Below, piece by piece: positions 29,614 to 38,993 of a stretch of DNA of 64,000 nt. The translations under genes were made by a program, and so were the position numbers. Origin of the DNA: Orientia tsutsugamushi str. Boryong (GTDB taxonomy: Bacteria; Pseudomonadota; Alphaproteobacteria; Rickettsiales; Rickettsiaceae). The stretch lies in NCBI RefSeq assembly GCF_000063545.1, contig NC_009488.1:1984001-2048000 (forward strand), given 5' to 3'. The number at the start of each line of letters is the position of its first letter. The first letter of the stretch is position 1. The notes beneath the pieces were generated by a model. It searched no databases and was not told where the DNA came from. It saw only the letters and a list, made by a program, of their open reading frames with translations.

Positions 29614-30161
29614 TTTTTTATTCCATTCTCTTTAACGCCAGTTAACAACAAAAGGTAATTAGGACTTCGCTTGTAAGTCAAAAGGTAAGTCTTATTGACA
29701 GCTATATGTTTACTATCGCTAAACCAGTAGCGAAGCGTTCCACTAATTAATACTCCATCTTTCATCACCTCAACCTTCTTTGGAAAAAATACTGAAGACA
29801 CATTTGAACCTTTAACAAATTGCAAGTGATCATGAAAAAATTTATTTAAAGATTCAGTATTACTAGATGCCACTTTCATGTCTGCTATTTGTCTTTCTAC
29901 ATCATTTGGAGAAGTAGTAAATAAGAGTTTCGTCACATAAATTGCCCATTCCTTTAAATAGGTTTCATGGTAATTTTTCGATGAAACCGTCATTTTACGA
30001 TCAGGCTCTATTGCTGGAATTAACAACCACTTTTCTTCTTTGGTAATTGCAGCCATTATCGCAATTATATTAGCTGCAGCTAGCAATATAGTTACTGAAA
30101 GTAAGCATTTATTATATTTAACCAGCTCTTGTATAGCATTTTACTTAAAGAGATGATTCAT
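29610..30161 (-). pseudogene. traE: F-type TraE, early stop codon
   Basis: The natural start is ATG 30161, overlapping the traL stop as TAATG. It reads MNHLFK and meets TAA at 30141-30143. The same frame then stays open: AIQELVKY, the membrane anchor LLSVTILLAAANIIAIMAAIT, and the conserved GTLRYWFSDSKHI to 29610. Re-initiation at TTG 30086 would lose half of the anchor. TraE is an inner-membrane component of the F-type channel. Confidence 0.7.
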
Positions 30162-30496
30162 TACTTGCCAACTTTTTTGCCCAAAAGCCTTGGATATCCT
30201 AATGGAGCTGGCAATAAACCTTTAGCTACTAAAAAACTTTTTAGCAAAAAATTCTCAGATACCTTCTTAATTTTCTTAAAGCAATAACATAGAGCAATTC
30301 CTCCAACCATAAAGGCTAGGCCTAATTTAGCATGCCTGCTGTTTAGTAGTACAATTCCTGGAGCTACTCCAGCTAGCACTACTCCCCATTCGTCAATGCT
30401 CAAACCCATATACTTCAACGGCCTCGATAATGCCCAACATAATTTTTGATTTTGTATAATCACCTTCAGCCTCAATTGTAGCATGAGATTTCTCAT
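30161..30496 (-). CDS. traL: F-type TraL
   Basis: This small inner-membrane protein of 111 aa has the family signature IDEWGVVLAGVAPGIVLL, a second helix (LGLAFMVGGIALCYCF) and a basic end. It is the first tra gene after the integrase and appears intact. An internal ATG at 30484 is an alternative start. Confidence 0.75.
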   Translation of the reverse strand: MRNLMLQLRLKVIIQNQKLCWALSRPLKYMGLSIDEWGVVLAGVAPGIVLLNSRHAKLGLAFMVGGIALCYCFKKIKKVSENFLLKSFLVAKGLLPAPLGYPRLLGKKVGK

Positions 30497-30551
30497 GCTA
30501 CTACTGTGATTTTCAAAAATTTACAAAATCTAATGTAGAGTAACTACTTAG

Positions 30552-31871
30552 CTAAGTTGTTGTCAATTTTTCTTCTCCGAAACTTAATGATGGTAAGATT
30601 CCAGATAGTATCTCGTTTAAACAAACATTGGGACCGAATATCCTCAGCATATTTTCGACAACTTTATTTGTAGCGATTTTTGCCATAGCTAAACTATGTA
30701 TAATATAAATTTTAGTTGTGTTAGTATTACTATGCCCTAATATTTGAGATATTGTATCTACTGTTTCTCCATTATTTATCATCCAAGTGGCAAACGTTCT
30801 TCTAAGATCATGTATTGTTACATTCGGTATTCCAGCCTTTTTCCGAATCTTAGCCCATGCTCGATGTATTGTTGAACTTGATATGTGTTTACTATTGTCT
30901 TTTACACTTGGCAATATCCATTCACTTTTTGAGCATAGTTTTCTGTTTTGCAATACTGCTATTAATTTATCTGCTAACCCTATATATAGCTGTTTACCAT
31001 TTTTACTCTTAGTTTTTGGTATACACCATATTTTTTCGCTAAGGCTTATCTCGTCCCATCTCATCGCTAATATATTGCCACTACGAGCTGCTGTGAATAA
31101 AGCTATAAATAAAAACAGAGTTTCTGATATCTTTGATTGTTTTTGCTCTTCTGTTAATTGGCTATTTTCTTTCTCTACAAGCACTTTCATGAGTCTTTCC
31201 ATTTCTTCATTTGTTACATATCTAGATCTTGATTCTTGCTTATGCCTTTTTATTCCATGAACAGGATTTTTATCTATTAATCCCCACTCTATAGCTTTAT
31301 TGAATATGGGACTTAAGTTCATAAGAATATTGTTTGCTGTTACATAGTGCTTTCTTGCTGTTATTTCATCAAAAATTTTCTGAATATCTTCTTTGGTAAT
31401 CTCTGATATCTTTTTATTGTATAAAAATGCTGCATATATCTTTACTCTTTCAGAGGTTCTCTTCCAACTTCTGTGATGATGACTACTATATTCAGTATAT
31501 TTTTCATGCACCTGTCTGAATGTTAGTTCATTCTTTAATTTAAGCCTCTTCTCTCTTTTTTCTCTTCTTTCTTTATTTATCTTCCGTCTTTCATCCATTG
31601 GATTTATTCCTTTAGCAATATCCCTTTTTAACTGCTGTATCTTTTTTCTAGCTTCTGCTACCGTTAGATCTGGAAAATCTCCTATTTTTATTTTATAATA
31701 CATGCCATTAATGTTTATTCCTAAATATAGTCTTCTAAATCCAGTATATGATATTATAAACACTAAGTTCCTTTCTTTTTCATCTCTACATTGGAATGTG
31801 TTTTCTTCTTTGGTTGGTACTTGCATTTTATTTAATGCTGCTTGTGTAAATTTAAATACTGTTACTGGCAT
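30552..31871 (-). CDS. int: Tyrosine-type site-specific integrase of the element
   Basis: This is a 439-aa P4-type integrase. The N-terminal DUF4102-like domain reads YKIKIGDFPDLTVAEARKK, a core-binding SAM-like domain covers about 110-200, and the catalytic domain has Arg in TAARSGNILAMRW (near 259), HDLRRTFATWM (near 352), LGHSNTNTTKIY with the nucleophile Tyr near 391. ATG 31871 was preferred because GGGTGA precedes it at the right distance. All catalytic residues are present, so it could still be active although the tra genes are broken. It would excise or insert the RAGE, usually at a tRNA gene. Confidence 0.9.
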   Translation of the reverse strand: MPVTVFKFTQAALNKMQVPTKEENTFQCRDEKERNLVFIISYTGFRRLYLGININGMYYKIKIGDFPDLTVAEARKKIQQLKRDIAKGINPMDERRKINKERREKREKRLKLKNELTFRQVHEKYTEYSSHHHRSWKRTSERVKIYAAFLYNKKISEITKEDIQKIFDEITARKHYVTANNILMNLSPIFNKAIEWGLIDKNPVHGIKRHKQESRSRYVTNEEMERLMKVLVEKENSQLTEEQKQSKISETLFLFIALFTAARSGNILAMRWDEISLSEKIWCIPKTKSKNGKQLYIGLADKLIAVLQNRKLCSKSEWILPSVKDNSKHISSSTIHRAWAKIRKKAGIPNVTIHDLRRTFATWMINNGETVDTISQILGHSNTNTTKIYIIHSLAMAKIATNKVVENMLRIFGPNVCLNEILSGILPSLSFGEEKLTTT

Positions 31872-32300
31872 ATTTATCACCCTTCATTAATTTAAAATTG
31901 AAGTAATTAAATAATAACTTATTAATTTTTAAAATTAGCTTAAACTTATAGTCTGTAGTATGCTTTTTATTTCATAGCAAATACTTTTGTAAAAATAAAA
32001 AATATTTTTAAGCGACATTATCAACTGAAGGTTACTCTAACTTTATCAACTATAAATTCAAGTTGTTGGATTAAAAATTAGCACTCCAACTAGCCAAATA
32101 TTAGACATAAATTTACGCTATATTTTCGCAATTAACATCAAGATATTATTGTCATATTGACAAATAATATTAATACGGCTACAGTTAAATTCATGTATCA
32201 ACTCAAACTACATGGCAGATTTTATAAAGCGTATAAAGCTCATGATAACTCTTAATCTAACTTATTTCTTCTAGTTAGTTAAATCATCTTAAACATGAAA
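31872..32300. other. AT-rich region upstream of integrase, no gene
   Basis: There is no open frame with coding character and no tRNA cloverleaf. It presumably holds the integrase promoter and possibly an attachment site, but none could be identified. Confidence 0.5.
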
Positions 32301-32745
32301 GGTATGTAATATATACCAGTCTCTTCTCCTTTCAGATAATGCATTAATACAGCTAGCGGTAGCAACATTCTAGGCCACAGTTGTATTATCCTACTATAGC
32401 TTGGTAAACAAAAGTATCCTTTATACTTATGACGCAAGTAATATAGATAATAATTTTTAAAATCCTTGCATGGAGACAAATAAAAATATATCGCTATTGT
32501 TAATAACTCAGCTAAGGACAACTTTCCATCTCTGTTCCTTTGATTGCTACTTGGTATTAATCTCTTTCTTTCCCACTCTTGATATATCTTGCAAAAATTA
32601 TCTATTAAATAGTATACTGTTATAATACATTTTTTCATGTTGGGTTATTCCTTTTTTATTTAAATTTTCTTTTTAACTCAACATTATCTCTTTGTATACC
32701 TCTTATTCACTACCTTTCATATTTTCCTTATCCTAATCTGGCGTT
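32301..32745 (-). mobile_element. IS982-family fragment (5' half of transposase)
   Basis: The terminal repeat CTTATCCTAATCTGGCGTT ends at 32745. The transposase starts at 32638 and is intact through MHYLKGEETGIYYI, where homology stops near 32301. Trp in IIQLWPRM is preserved here, unlike the 7.4-kb copy. Confidence 0.8.
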
Positions 32746-33063
32746 ACTAATGCCATTAATAGAGTTTTTATTCTGAATGGAAGCTGAAATTGATGTCCAT
32801 GATTCTTCAATTGAAGTTTGTAATTTTATAAATCCTTGACTTAAAGTTCCTCTTGAAGCTCAATCATATAATTGAGATTCAGCAGTTTCGATCTGACTTA
32901 TAGCTGTATGGTTTAAAACTACTTAAGTTATTATAAGCCTTTCAGAGTGTTAAATTTCGAGTGTAGCTACAAAATTGCTACATTTGTGCTAAAAAAAATG
33001 TGGTTTTTGATAGCTAAAATCGCCTGAACCACCTGCTATATCTGACATTTTTGGAGGTTAGAA
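32746..33063. other. Intergenic region with an unidentified coding remnant
   Basis: On the minus strand 32746-32920 reads as a decayed coding stretch (LSQGFIKLQTSIEESWTSIS) with one stop. Its parent gene is not recognised. 33000-33063 is the leader of the next gene, with a clear GGAGGT ribosome site. Confidence 0.35.
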
Positions 33064-33624
33064 ATGGCGCTAAATTTGCGTAATTTGGCAAGCAATAATT
33101 GCAAAATTGCTAATAACAATAGTAACAATAATGCAACTGTCTTTTATCGTTTTATTGGAAATTTTGTTCCAGCAGAATGGAAAGATCTGATTGGCGATAA
33201 TGCTAAAGCTTTAAGCAAGACATCTAAACAGCTTTTATCATTTATAGTATATAGACTACATATCTATTACAACAAAGATATAGATGAATTACAGGAAAGT
33301 TATTACTTTTTTGAAAAGGAGTTAAACCTTCGTTACCGCAGAGTTAGACAATGCTTGGTTGAATTAAGAAATGCAGGTTTCATTGAAGTTGAAAATAGGA
33401 CAATAATTAAAAACAATTTTAAGTTGCGTAATGTTCTTTGTGTGAAACTTCTAAAAAATTTTCAGCGTTTCACTGAAAAAGAAAAAAAGAAGAAAAAATT
33501 GTCCTTCTACAACAAAAAAATTTTCACACCAATTTGCAAGAATTTGCAGGTGAACCTGCAAAAAATTGCAGCTACATATATAGATATAATAATAATAGAC
33601 CTCTTTCGAAACTGGTTAAGGTAG
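33064..33624 (+). pseudogene. DnaA-like replication protein, N-terminal winged-helix half
   Basis: GGAGGT precedes the ATG. Residues 28-150 (FYRFIGNFVPAEWK, FFEKELNLRYRRVRQCLVELRNAGFIE) form a helix-turn-helix/winged-helix like that at the front of DnaA-like proteins on Rickettsia plasmids. The gene is cut at 33596 by a 145-bp IS5-type MITE, whose bases supply the last codons and the stop. The remaining half follows at 33741-34918. The second locus (41.7 kb) lacks this half. Confidence 0.6.
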
Positions 33625-33740
33625 TTTAAAATTATAAATGCCAGAGATCAAATTAAATCTAAGACCGAATCTTTTACGTCCATTTCGATATTTGTCAGCA
33701 ATAATTTTGAACTACCTTAACCAGTTTCGAAAGAGGTCTA
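33596..33740. mobile_element. 145-bp IS5-type MITE inside the DnaA-like gene, copy 1
   Basis: TAGACCTCTTTCGAAACTGG at the left and its inverse at the right form long arms (through GTTAAGGTAGTT). The termini match the left end of the IS5-family transposon at 63362 (AGACTTCTTTCGAAACT). The insertion splits the DnaA-like gene. Confidence 0.8.
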
Positions 33741-34918
33741 ATAAAAAAAATAATAATAGATCTAGATCTACTGAAGATAAGTTAATAGAGAATGATCAAA
33801 ATAAAAATGAAGATCAACAGCAAAATTTGAAGTTTAAATATACGGAATCTGATGATTTTATAGAAATTGAGTTAGTAGGAAATGAAAAAGAAGATCAACA
33901 GCAACAACAGAATTTGAATTTCTATGAGCTTAGTGATGTTAGTAATGACAAGCCATCAAACAAGGATTATGAGCAAAATAGTGAGTTAGCAACTCCAGCT
34001 ATTACTAAGGATTCAGAGGTTGAAAAGAATGAATGCTGTCCCAAAAGAAAAAGACTAGCAGATTATTATCCACTAACACCAGAAGATGCAGTTATACTGC
34101 AACGTATGTCTAGTAGAAGCTTCAACATATACTTCATAAATCAATTACTGTTGAAGTTATCAAATAAATATCCAAACCGTCATTTTGCAAATAAGATAGC
34201 AGTGCTAAACTATATGGCAAAAGCGTTAGCAAATGAATTACTAACTACTGATCAGGCTAATAGTGGAAATTTTGGATTTAATGATGTAGGAAGATTTAAA
34301 GAACAGTATCTAGCAAATATTGAATCTGGTACAGATCGTAGTATGAAGGCTCAGTTGAAGCGTAAAATAGCTGGAGTCTTTGAAGCAGATATGGCTTATC
34401 AAATTTTGACCTCTTGTGATTTTGGAGCAGCGGTTAAAAACAAATATTACATCAAGTTGATTAAGAATATTTCACTGTCAGATCATATATTAAATTCAAG
34501 ATACTACAAGAGGTATGAGCTGTGCATGGCAACGATATTGAGCAGTTACAAGTTATACCATTTTGATGAATCAAAACAAGTTACCAATAGCACAACGGAG
34601 TATCAAAAAACCACAGTTTTACAGCAACAAATAAGTGATGAGAATTATCTTTCAGAACTTAGTAAAGAGCTAGGTTCTAACTCTATATTGTTCAAAGTAC
34701 GAAAATACATACTTCAACATTACGAATATGAGCAAGTTATTGATAAAATATGGTTTAGTAAATTAGAAGTTGTAAATGAAGATAATGTTAATAAAAAGAT
34801 ATTTATTAAGGCTCTAACAAGCTTTGCGAATAGCTATATCAAATCAAATTTTAAGCTCATTCTAGAGCGTGCTTTTGAAGCTCAAGGGTTTTCGTTTGAA
34901 TTAGTTCAGTGTAAGTAA
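33638..34918 (+). CDS. DnaA-like protein C-terminal half fused to MITE-derived codons
   Basis: The ATG and first 35 codons lie inside the MITE. From about 33750 the frame is the DnaA-like protein: an acidic/Gln-rich linker, then YPLTPEDAVILQRMSSRSFNI and ALANELLTTDQA, as in plasmid-encoded DnaA-like proteins of Rickettsia. A C-terminal DnaA_N-like segment follows (VRKYILQHYEYEQVIDKIWF to AFEAQGFSFEL). Compared with the copy at 41775-42974, about 30 residues in the middle are read in another frame because a +2 and a later +1 insertion compensate. It might act in element replication, but whether it is translated is unknown. Confidence 0.55.
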   Translation: MPEIKLNLRPNLLRPFRYLSAIILNYLNQFRKRSNKKNNNRSRSTEDKLIENDQNKNEDQQQNLKFKYTESDDFIEIELVGNEKEDQQQQQNLNFYELSDVSNDKPSNKDYEQNSELATPAITKDSEVEKNECCPKRKRLADYYPLTPEDAVILQRMSSRSFNIYFINQLLLKLSNKYPNRHFANKIAVLNYMAKALANELLTTDQANSGNFGFNDVGRFKEQYLANIESGTDRSMKAQLKRKIAGVFEADMAYQILTSCDFGAAVKNKYYIKLIKNISLSDHILNSRYYKRYELCMATILSSYKLYHFDESKQVTNSTTEYQKTTVLQQQISDENYLSELSKELGSNSILFKVRKYILQHYEYEQVIDKIWFSKLEVVNEDNVNKKIFIKALTSFANSYIKSNFKLILERAFEAQGFSFELVQCK

Positions 34919-34931
34919 ACTTAAGGGTAAT

Positions 34932-35063
34932 ATGGAAGTTGCTGAATCTCATGAAATAATTGTTGCTAAACACCGTAATGGGCCAGTTGGTACAGTGAAG
35001 TTGCACTATAATAGTAGGTATTCTAAATTTTGCAATATTGTTAAAAACTCTCATCAAAGTTAA
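34932..35063 (+). pseudogene. dnaB: Replicative helicase DnaB, C-terminal remnant
   Basis: The 43 codons read EIIVAKHRNGPVGTVKLHY, the highly conserved C-terminal motif of DnaB, then SRYSKFCNIV and a stop. The ATPase core is absent. It directly follows the DnaA-like gene, so a replication gene pair once existed here. Confidence 0.8.
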
Positions 35064-35297
35064 TAAACACTAGATTATGCATAAATGAAAAAATGCTTGT
35101 CCAAAAAAAATTACAGCAAAATTTTACTCATTAACACCAGAGATATGCAACTCAAGATTGGTTTTTTTGGCATCGTGATAACTGAATCCAAAAATTTATA
35201 ATTTAATTTGCTTCTTTTCCAGTTTTTATCTGGGATTGGAGTATACAAAAAATTTAAATTATGGTATAATTTATTAATAACCATTTAGAGATGGAAA

Positions 35298-35873
35298 ATG
35301 ATAGATTTTTATAGTGAGAGCTTAATAAATAAGCTGTTCAGAACCAACGTAAGATTTAACACCAAAATTGATCTTGATAAAGTTGAAAGAGCAATAAAAT
35401 ATGCTAAAAAATATCATGGCCAGCAAAAGAGAGATACTGGAGAACTCTACTACACACATCCATTGAAAGTAGCGTACATGGTATCAGACTACAGCTTTGA
35501 AACAGATACAATTATTACTGCAATACTACATGATACACTTGAAGACACAAAACTAACTAAAGAAAGAATAAGGTACGAATTTGGTGCTAATATTGCAGAA
35601 CAGGTTTCAGACCTTACCAGAGTTAGGGATAATAAGAAAATCAGTGCTATGGAAATGATACAAATATTACGCAGCCAAAATAAAACAGAACTGTTACTAA
35701 TCAAGCTTTTTGATCGATTCCATAATATTACAACTATATTCATCAAACCTCCTCAAAAAAGGCAAGAAATAATATTTGAAACTCAGCAAGAATTTATAGC
35801 TCTTGCTGAATACCTTAAACTACCAGAGATTGGAGAACGCTTAAGTGAATATTGTAAACTTCATGCTAGTTAA
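35298..35873 (+). CDS. SpoT/RelA-type HD hydrolase, stand-alone (copy 2)
   Basis: This 191-aa protein is clearly homologous to the copy at 2739-3332, with the metal-site motifs THPLKVAYMV, ILHDTLEDT and FDRFHN all kept. It has the same start context (ATGGAAAATGATAG) and the TATAAT at 35265-35270. It is intact, unlike copy 3. Expected activity is (p)ppGpp hydrolysis; regulation of alarmone levels in the host is inference. Confidence 0.8.
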   Translation: MIDFYSESLINKLFRTNVRFNTKIDLDKVERAIKYAKKYHGQQKRDTGELYYTHPLKVAYMVSDYSFETDTIITAILHDTLEDTKLTKERIRYEFGANIAEQVSDLTRVRDNKKISAMEMIQILRSQNKTELLLIKLFDRFHNITTIFIKPPQKRQEIIFETQQEFIALAEYLKLPEIGERLSEYCKLHAS

Positions 35874-35909
35874 AATGTAGAAATAATTGAGAATGAAGCG
35901 ATTAAATAT

Positions 35910-36283
35910 ATGATATTTAAATCTAAGACTAAGTATACCTTACATAGCGCTATTCAAGATGGTGATATTAAAAAAGTGAAGCAGCTTATTAATAAGGATA
36001 GTACAACTTGTCAATTCAAAATATAAAGATGGTACTACAGCTTTATATCTTGCTTTGAAATATAAGAATCTACATATTGCTAAGATTTTGCTGAACAATG
36101 GAGCTAATGTAAACGCAAAAAATAATGATGGGCACACTGCTTTACATCTTGTTGTTGACAGAATTCAAGTATATTATGAGTTTTTCGAAAAATATCCTAC
36201 CTATTGCAATGATCATATAGCATTACTGCTAAAATATAACGCTGATGTAAATATCGAGAATAATCAAGGTAATACACCTTTTT
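35910..36283 (+). pseudogene. Ankyrin-repeat protein, frameshifted and truncated (copy 1)
   Basis: ATG 35910 reads SKTKYTLHSAIQDGDIKKVK, then one extra base near 36002 shifts the frame. Ankyrin repeats continue as GTTALYLALKYKNLHIAKIL and NNDGHTALHLVVD. The gene is cut at about 36284 by a group II intron fragment in antisense orientation. A paralogue starts at 44461. Ankyrin proteins are the best-known secreted effectors of Orientia, but this copy cannot make a complete one. Confidence 0.75.
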
Positions 36284-36759
36284 CCTCTTACATTCTTACT
36301 TTTCTGCTAACCCTTTGCTCTACCCACATTATTGAGTTTCATCACTACTATGGCTAACTCAGCCATCTTTACACCATCTCCAAAGCCTTATGTTTCACCA
36401 CTTGTACTTTGATACTTACTTAATTACGTAAGACTTATAAGGACTTCTCAAGTTGTGTCATTAATCTTTACAAACTCGCTGACGCCTGCGACCCCGGTAG
36501 TTGAAAATTTTTGGATTTTCACTAGTTTGACCTCCAATCTTCTTTTGCCTACTATGGACTAGAACATATCGGCTTCCACTACACCTCACTTTCAGTGCTA
36601 TCACGTTCACCATTTGATTTCAGCTCGAATATTTCGCTGTCTACGCTTTACTACTGTTGTTACCTTCAGCAGCACAAGACTCGCTATATGGCAGATCTAG
36701 CTTCTCCTTCCATAACTGGTCTTTAACCAGTAAGATTAATTCACCTTATCTTGACTCAC
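36284..36759 (-). mobile_element. Group II intron 5' fragment (copy 1)
   Basis: It is homologous, in antisense, to 51599-52075. The 5' end GTGAGTC at 36759 fits the GUGYG-type start of group II introns. It is followed by domain I sequence (GGTGAATTAATCTTACTGG) and GAGCTGAAATCAAATGGTGAACGTGA. The fragment ends before the intron-encoded reverse transcriptase. The upstream exon ends CATATGCTAG, as at the other copy. Confidence 0.7.
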
Positions 36760-37023
36760 CTAGCATATGAGTAATCAACATATCACATGATCTACACAAT
36801 TATTGTCATTTCTTCCATTTCCAACTCTTCATGTTAAGTGAGTATAATGTGTATTTTTTGAAATATTAACTACTGGCAAAATAACAATCAAATATTTAAC
36901 TATAAGATCAATTTCATAGATATTGCTAGAATTTATATCATATATGCTTAGTTATATGAAATTTTGTGGTTATATTTTATAGTAATATTATCTATATATC
37001 TATGCTATCTTTAAAGCAATATT
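36760..37023. other. Upstream region of the 447-aa conserved gene
   Basis: This is AT-rich, with several TATAAT-like stretches near 36975-37010 and no coding remnant identified. It marks the boundary between cargo and chromosomal genes. Confidence 0.4.
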
Positions 37024-38367
37024 ATGTCAAATTTATATCATATACTTCATAAACTACCAGCTATAGAACATGAAGACATGATGGTTGAATATGAAAATTT
37101 AGCTCAATCTTTAGTACAATCAGGAAAGCTACGAGTTGATGCTGAACCAAAAATCAATTTTGTTCGTTTATCTGAACCTAGCTTGAATGTTAATATTGCT
37201 ATTTCAAATGAGGAGCTTAATGATCCTAAGCTTCAGCATCATACTAAAGCAATGCTAGTTAATATTTATAAGAAAATAATAGAAAAAGATAAAGTCATTC
37301 ATAAAGTTAATCAGATAGTTAGTGTTTTACAGAAAAAAATGGCTATGCAGCTTGCAGTAGAACAGGATCTACTACTTAAATTAGCAAGGTTATTTGTACA
37401 ATCAGCCCATCCAATAGTAATTCATTGGCTGCTATTAGAACGAGTAGAAGTATTTATATCCTATTCAAACCAGATAGGAGATGTTATGGATATTGCTACC
37501 TGGAAATATGCTGGTCAAAATAGTGGTATGCAAAGTATCAATGGAAATAATATAGCAATATATGTTTCATGTGGTGGTAATCCATTCTTTTTTACTCAAC
37601 GCTATCAAGAGCAATCTATTTATGGCGATGGTTGGCCAGCGATAGCAAGACTGCAAATCATTGCAGCACAAGAATTGGGGCATTATGCTGATATTTACCG
37701 CGATATTAATGCTAATATTGTTGGCCGACATTCAGTTAATTCATCTTTTACAAAGGCTAAACCTAATGTTTTACATGCAAGGCGTAGCGATTTATCCAGA
37801 TGCTATAAAATTCTACAAAACCTTGAGTGTGTAGGACTTAATAGCTTAATTACTTATGAAAAATCAGTAAAATTTTATCGTAAAAATAAAGTTAAAGGTA
37901 TTAAACTATTATGGGCTAGACTGTTAAGTTTTTTCTATAAGCAAAAGCTTTATTTTATGATCAAACAAGAAGATTTTATATTTGTTAAAGTCTATAAAAA
38001 TGAGCAATATTCTGGCTTAATGTTAAAAGCAATGATTCTTGATATGATCTCAAACTTAGAACCAAAAGCTGAGGTTTATAAAAGAGATGATCCTGATGCT
38101 GAGGAAGCTATTGCTTGCGTTGAAGCTTTAGCTAGGGTACCGCAGCAAGTAATAAAATGGGGACATATAACTACAATGTCAATAATGCAAGATCTGTATT
38201 ATATTTACTATAAGCAGGTAATTCCATCATTAATTGATAGATATCAGTATATTACAGGAAAACCTTATATGCGAAATCTGAATTATGTTAGCCAAACTCT
38301 CAAATATAGAATAAAGAAATTATGGCCATTTTTTAAAAAAACTTCTTTACCTTCTCGTGAAGTTTAA
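37024..38367 (+). CDS. Rickettsiales conserved protein (DUF2748-like), 447 aa
   Basis: It looks like the rickettsial family catalogued as DUF2748, though this is recalled rather than searched. It has no signal peptide. Residues around 215-230 read RLQIIAAQELGHYADIYRD, reminiscent of a zinc-protease HExxH helix but with Gln in place of the first His. The C-terminus is basic and aromatic. The gene is intact and, with mnmA, forms a small island of chromosomal genes between mobile-element blocks. Function unknown. Confidence 0.5.
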   Translation: MSNLYHILHKLPAIEHEDMMVEYENLAQSLVQSGKLRVDAEPKINFVRLSEPSLNVNIAISNEELNDPKLQHHTKAMLVNIYKKIIEKDKVIHKVNQIVSVLQKKMAMQLAVEQDLLLKLARLFVQSAHPIVIHWLLLERVEVFISYSNQIGDVMDIATWKYAGQNSGMQSINGNNIAIYVSCGGNPFFFTQRYQEQSIYGDGWPAIARLQIIAAQELGHYADIYRDINANIVGRHSVNSSFTKAKPNVLHARRSDLSRCYKILQNLECVGLNSLITYEKSVKFYRKNKVKGIKLLWARLLSFFYKQKLYFMIKQEDFIFVKVYKNEQYSGLMLKAMILDMISNLEPKAEVYKRDDPDAEEAIACVEALARVPQQVIKWGHITTMSIMQDLYYIYYKQVIPSLIDRYQYITGKPYMRNLNYVSQTLKYRIKKLWPFFKKTSLPSREV

Positions 38368-38382
38368 AAAGTCTGCATTTTT

Positions 38383-38758
38383 AACGCCAGTTTAGGATAA
38401 GAAAAAGCATGAAAGGCCTAATGTAAAAGGCCTACGAGAGATAATGCACAATTAAATTATGCGATATATTTAAATATAATTTCAATTAATAACTGTTTAT
38501 TTATTGCTCATATTTCTACAAGTATTAGTTCATAATACTATACTTAATAACCTGAACATTGACCATTCTAACGCTTGTATATTATCTCTTTCTAACTGTT
38601 TCTTATTCTAAATTTGCATTTGCAGACATGCGAGCAATAAATAAATGGCTATTAATTAAAACTATATTTAATATCTCACATAATTATAATTGTACATTAT
38701 CTCTTGTATACCTTTTTCATTATGCTTTTCATACTTTTCCTTATCCTAATCTGGCGTT
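38383..38758. mobile_element. 376-bp MITE with IS982-type ends, copy 2
   Basis: AACGCCAGTTTAGGATAAG opens at 38383 and CTTATCCTAATCTGGCGTT closes at 38758. It has exactly the same length as copy 1. The arms have diverged and the interior (CTAATACTTGTA region) is inverted relative to copy 1. It lies 15 bp after the stop of the 447-aa gene. Confidence 0.75.
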
Positions 38759-38959
38759 TTTAATGCTACAATAACCTAAATTCGATATAAGGTAAGAGTT
38801 AGAGTATAAAGAAAAATATCGTAAGAATAAGCTCAGTATAGAGTATCAGCTGCTAGTGATAACTAGAGTTCTTAGAAAAGATACACTTATTCCTGTTTCC
38901 TTTTCAAACTTGAATTATCTTTTCATTTCTTTTTAACTCTTTGATATATCCATTATATC

Positions 38960-38993
38960 AAACTCAAAGCTAGTTAATATTAACTTTGAGTTT
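38960..38993 (-). terminator. Hairpin at the 3' end of mnmA
   Basis: AAACTCAAAG and CTTTGAGTTT pair perfectly across a 14-nt AT-rich loop, overlapping the mnmA stop codon. No long T-run follows, so it may be a weak terminator or mRNA-stabilising stem. Confidence 0.5.

Noticed and set aside
30787-31260. Plus-strand open frame of 157 codons
   Set aside because: Antisense of the integrase; composition mirrors the sense strand.
34932-35063. Independent small gene of 43 codons
   Set aside because: Its sequence is the conserved C-terminal end of DnaB, so it is a gene remnant.
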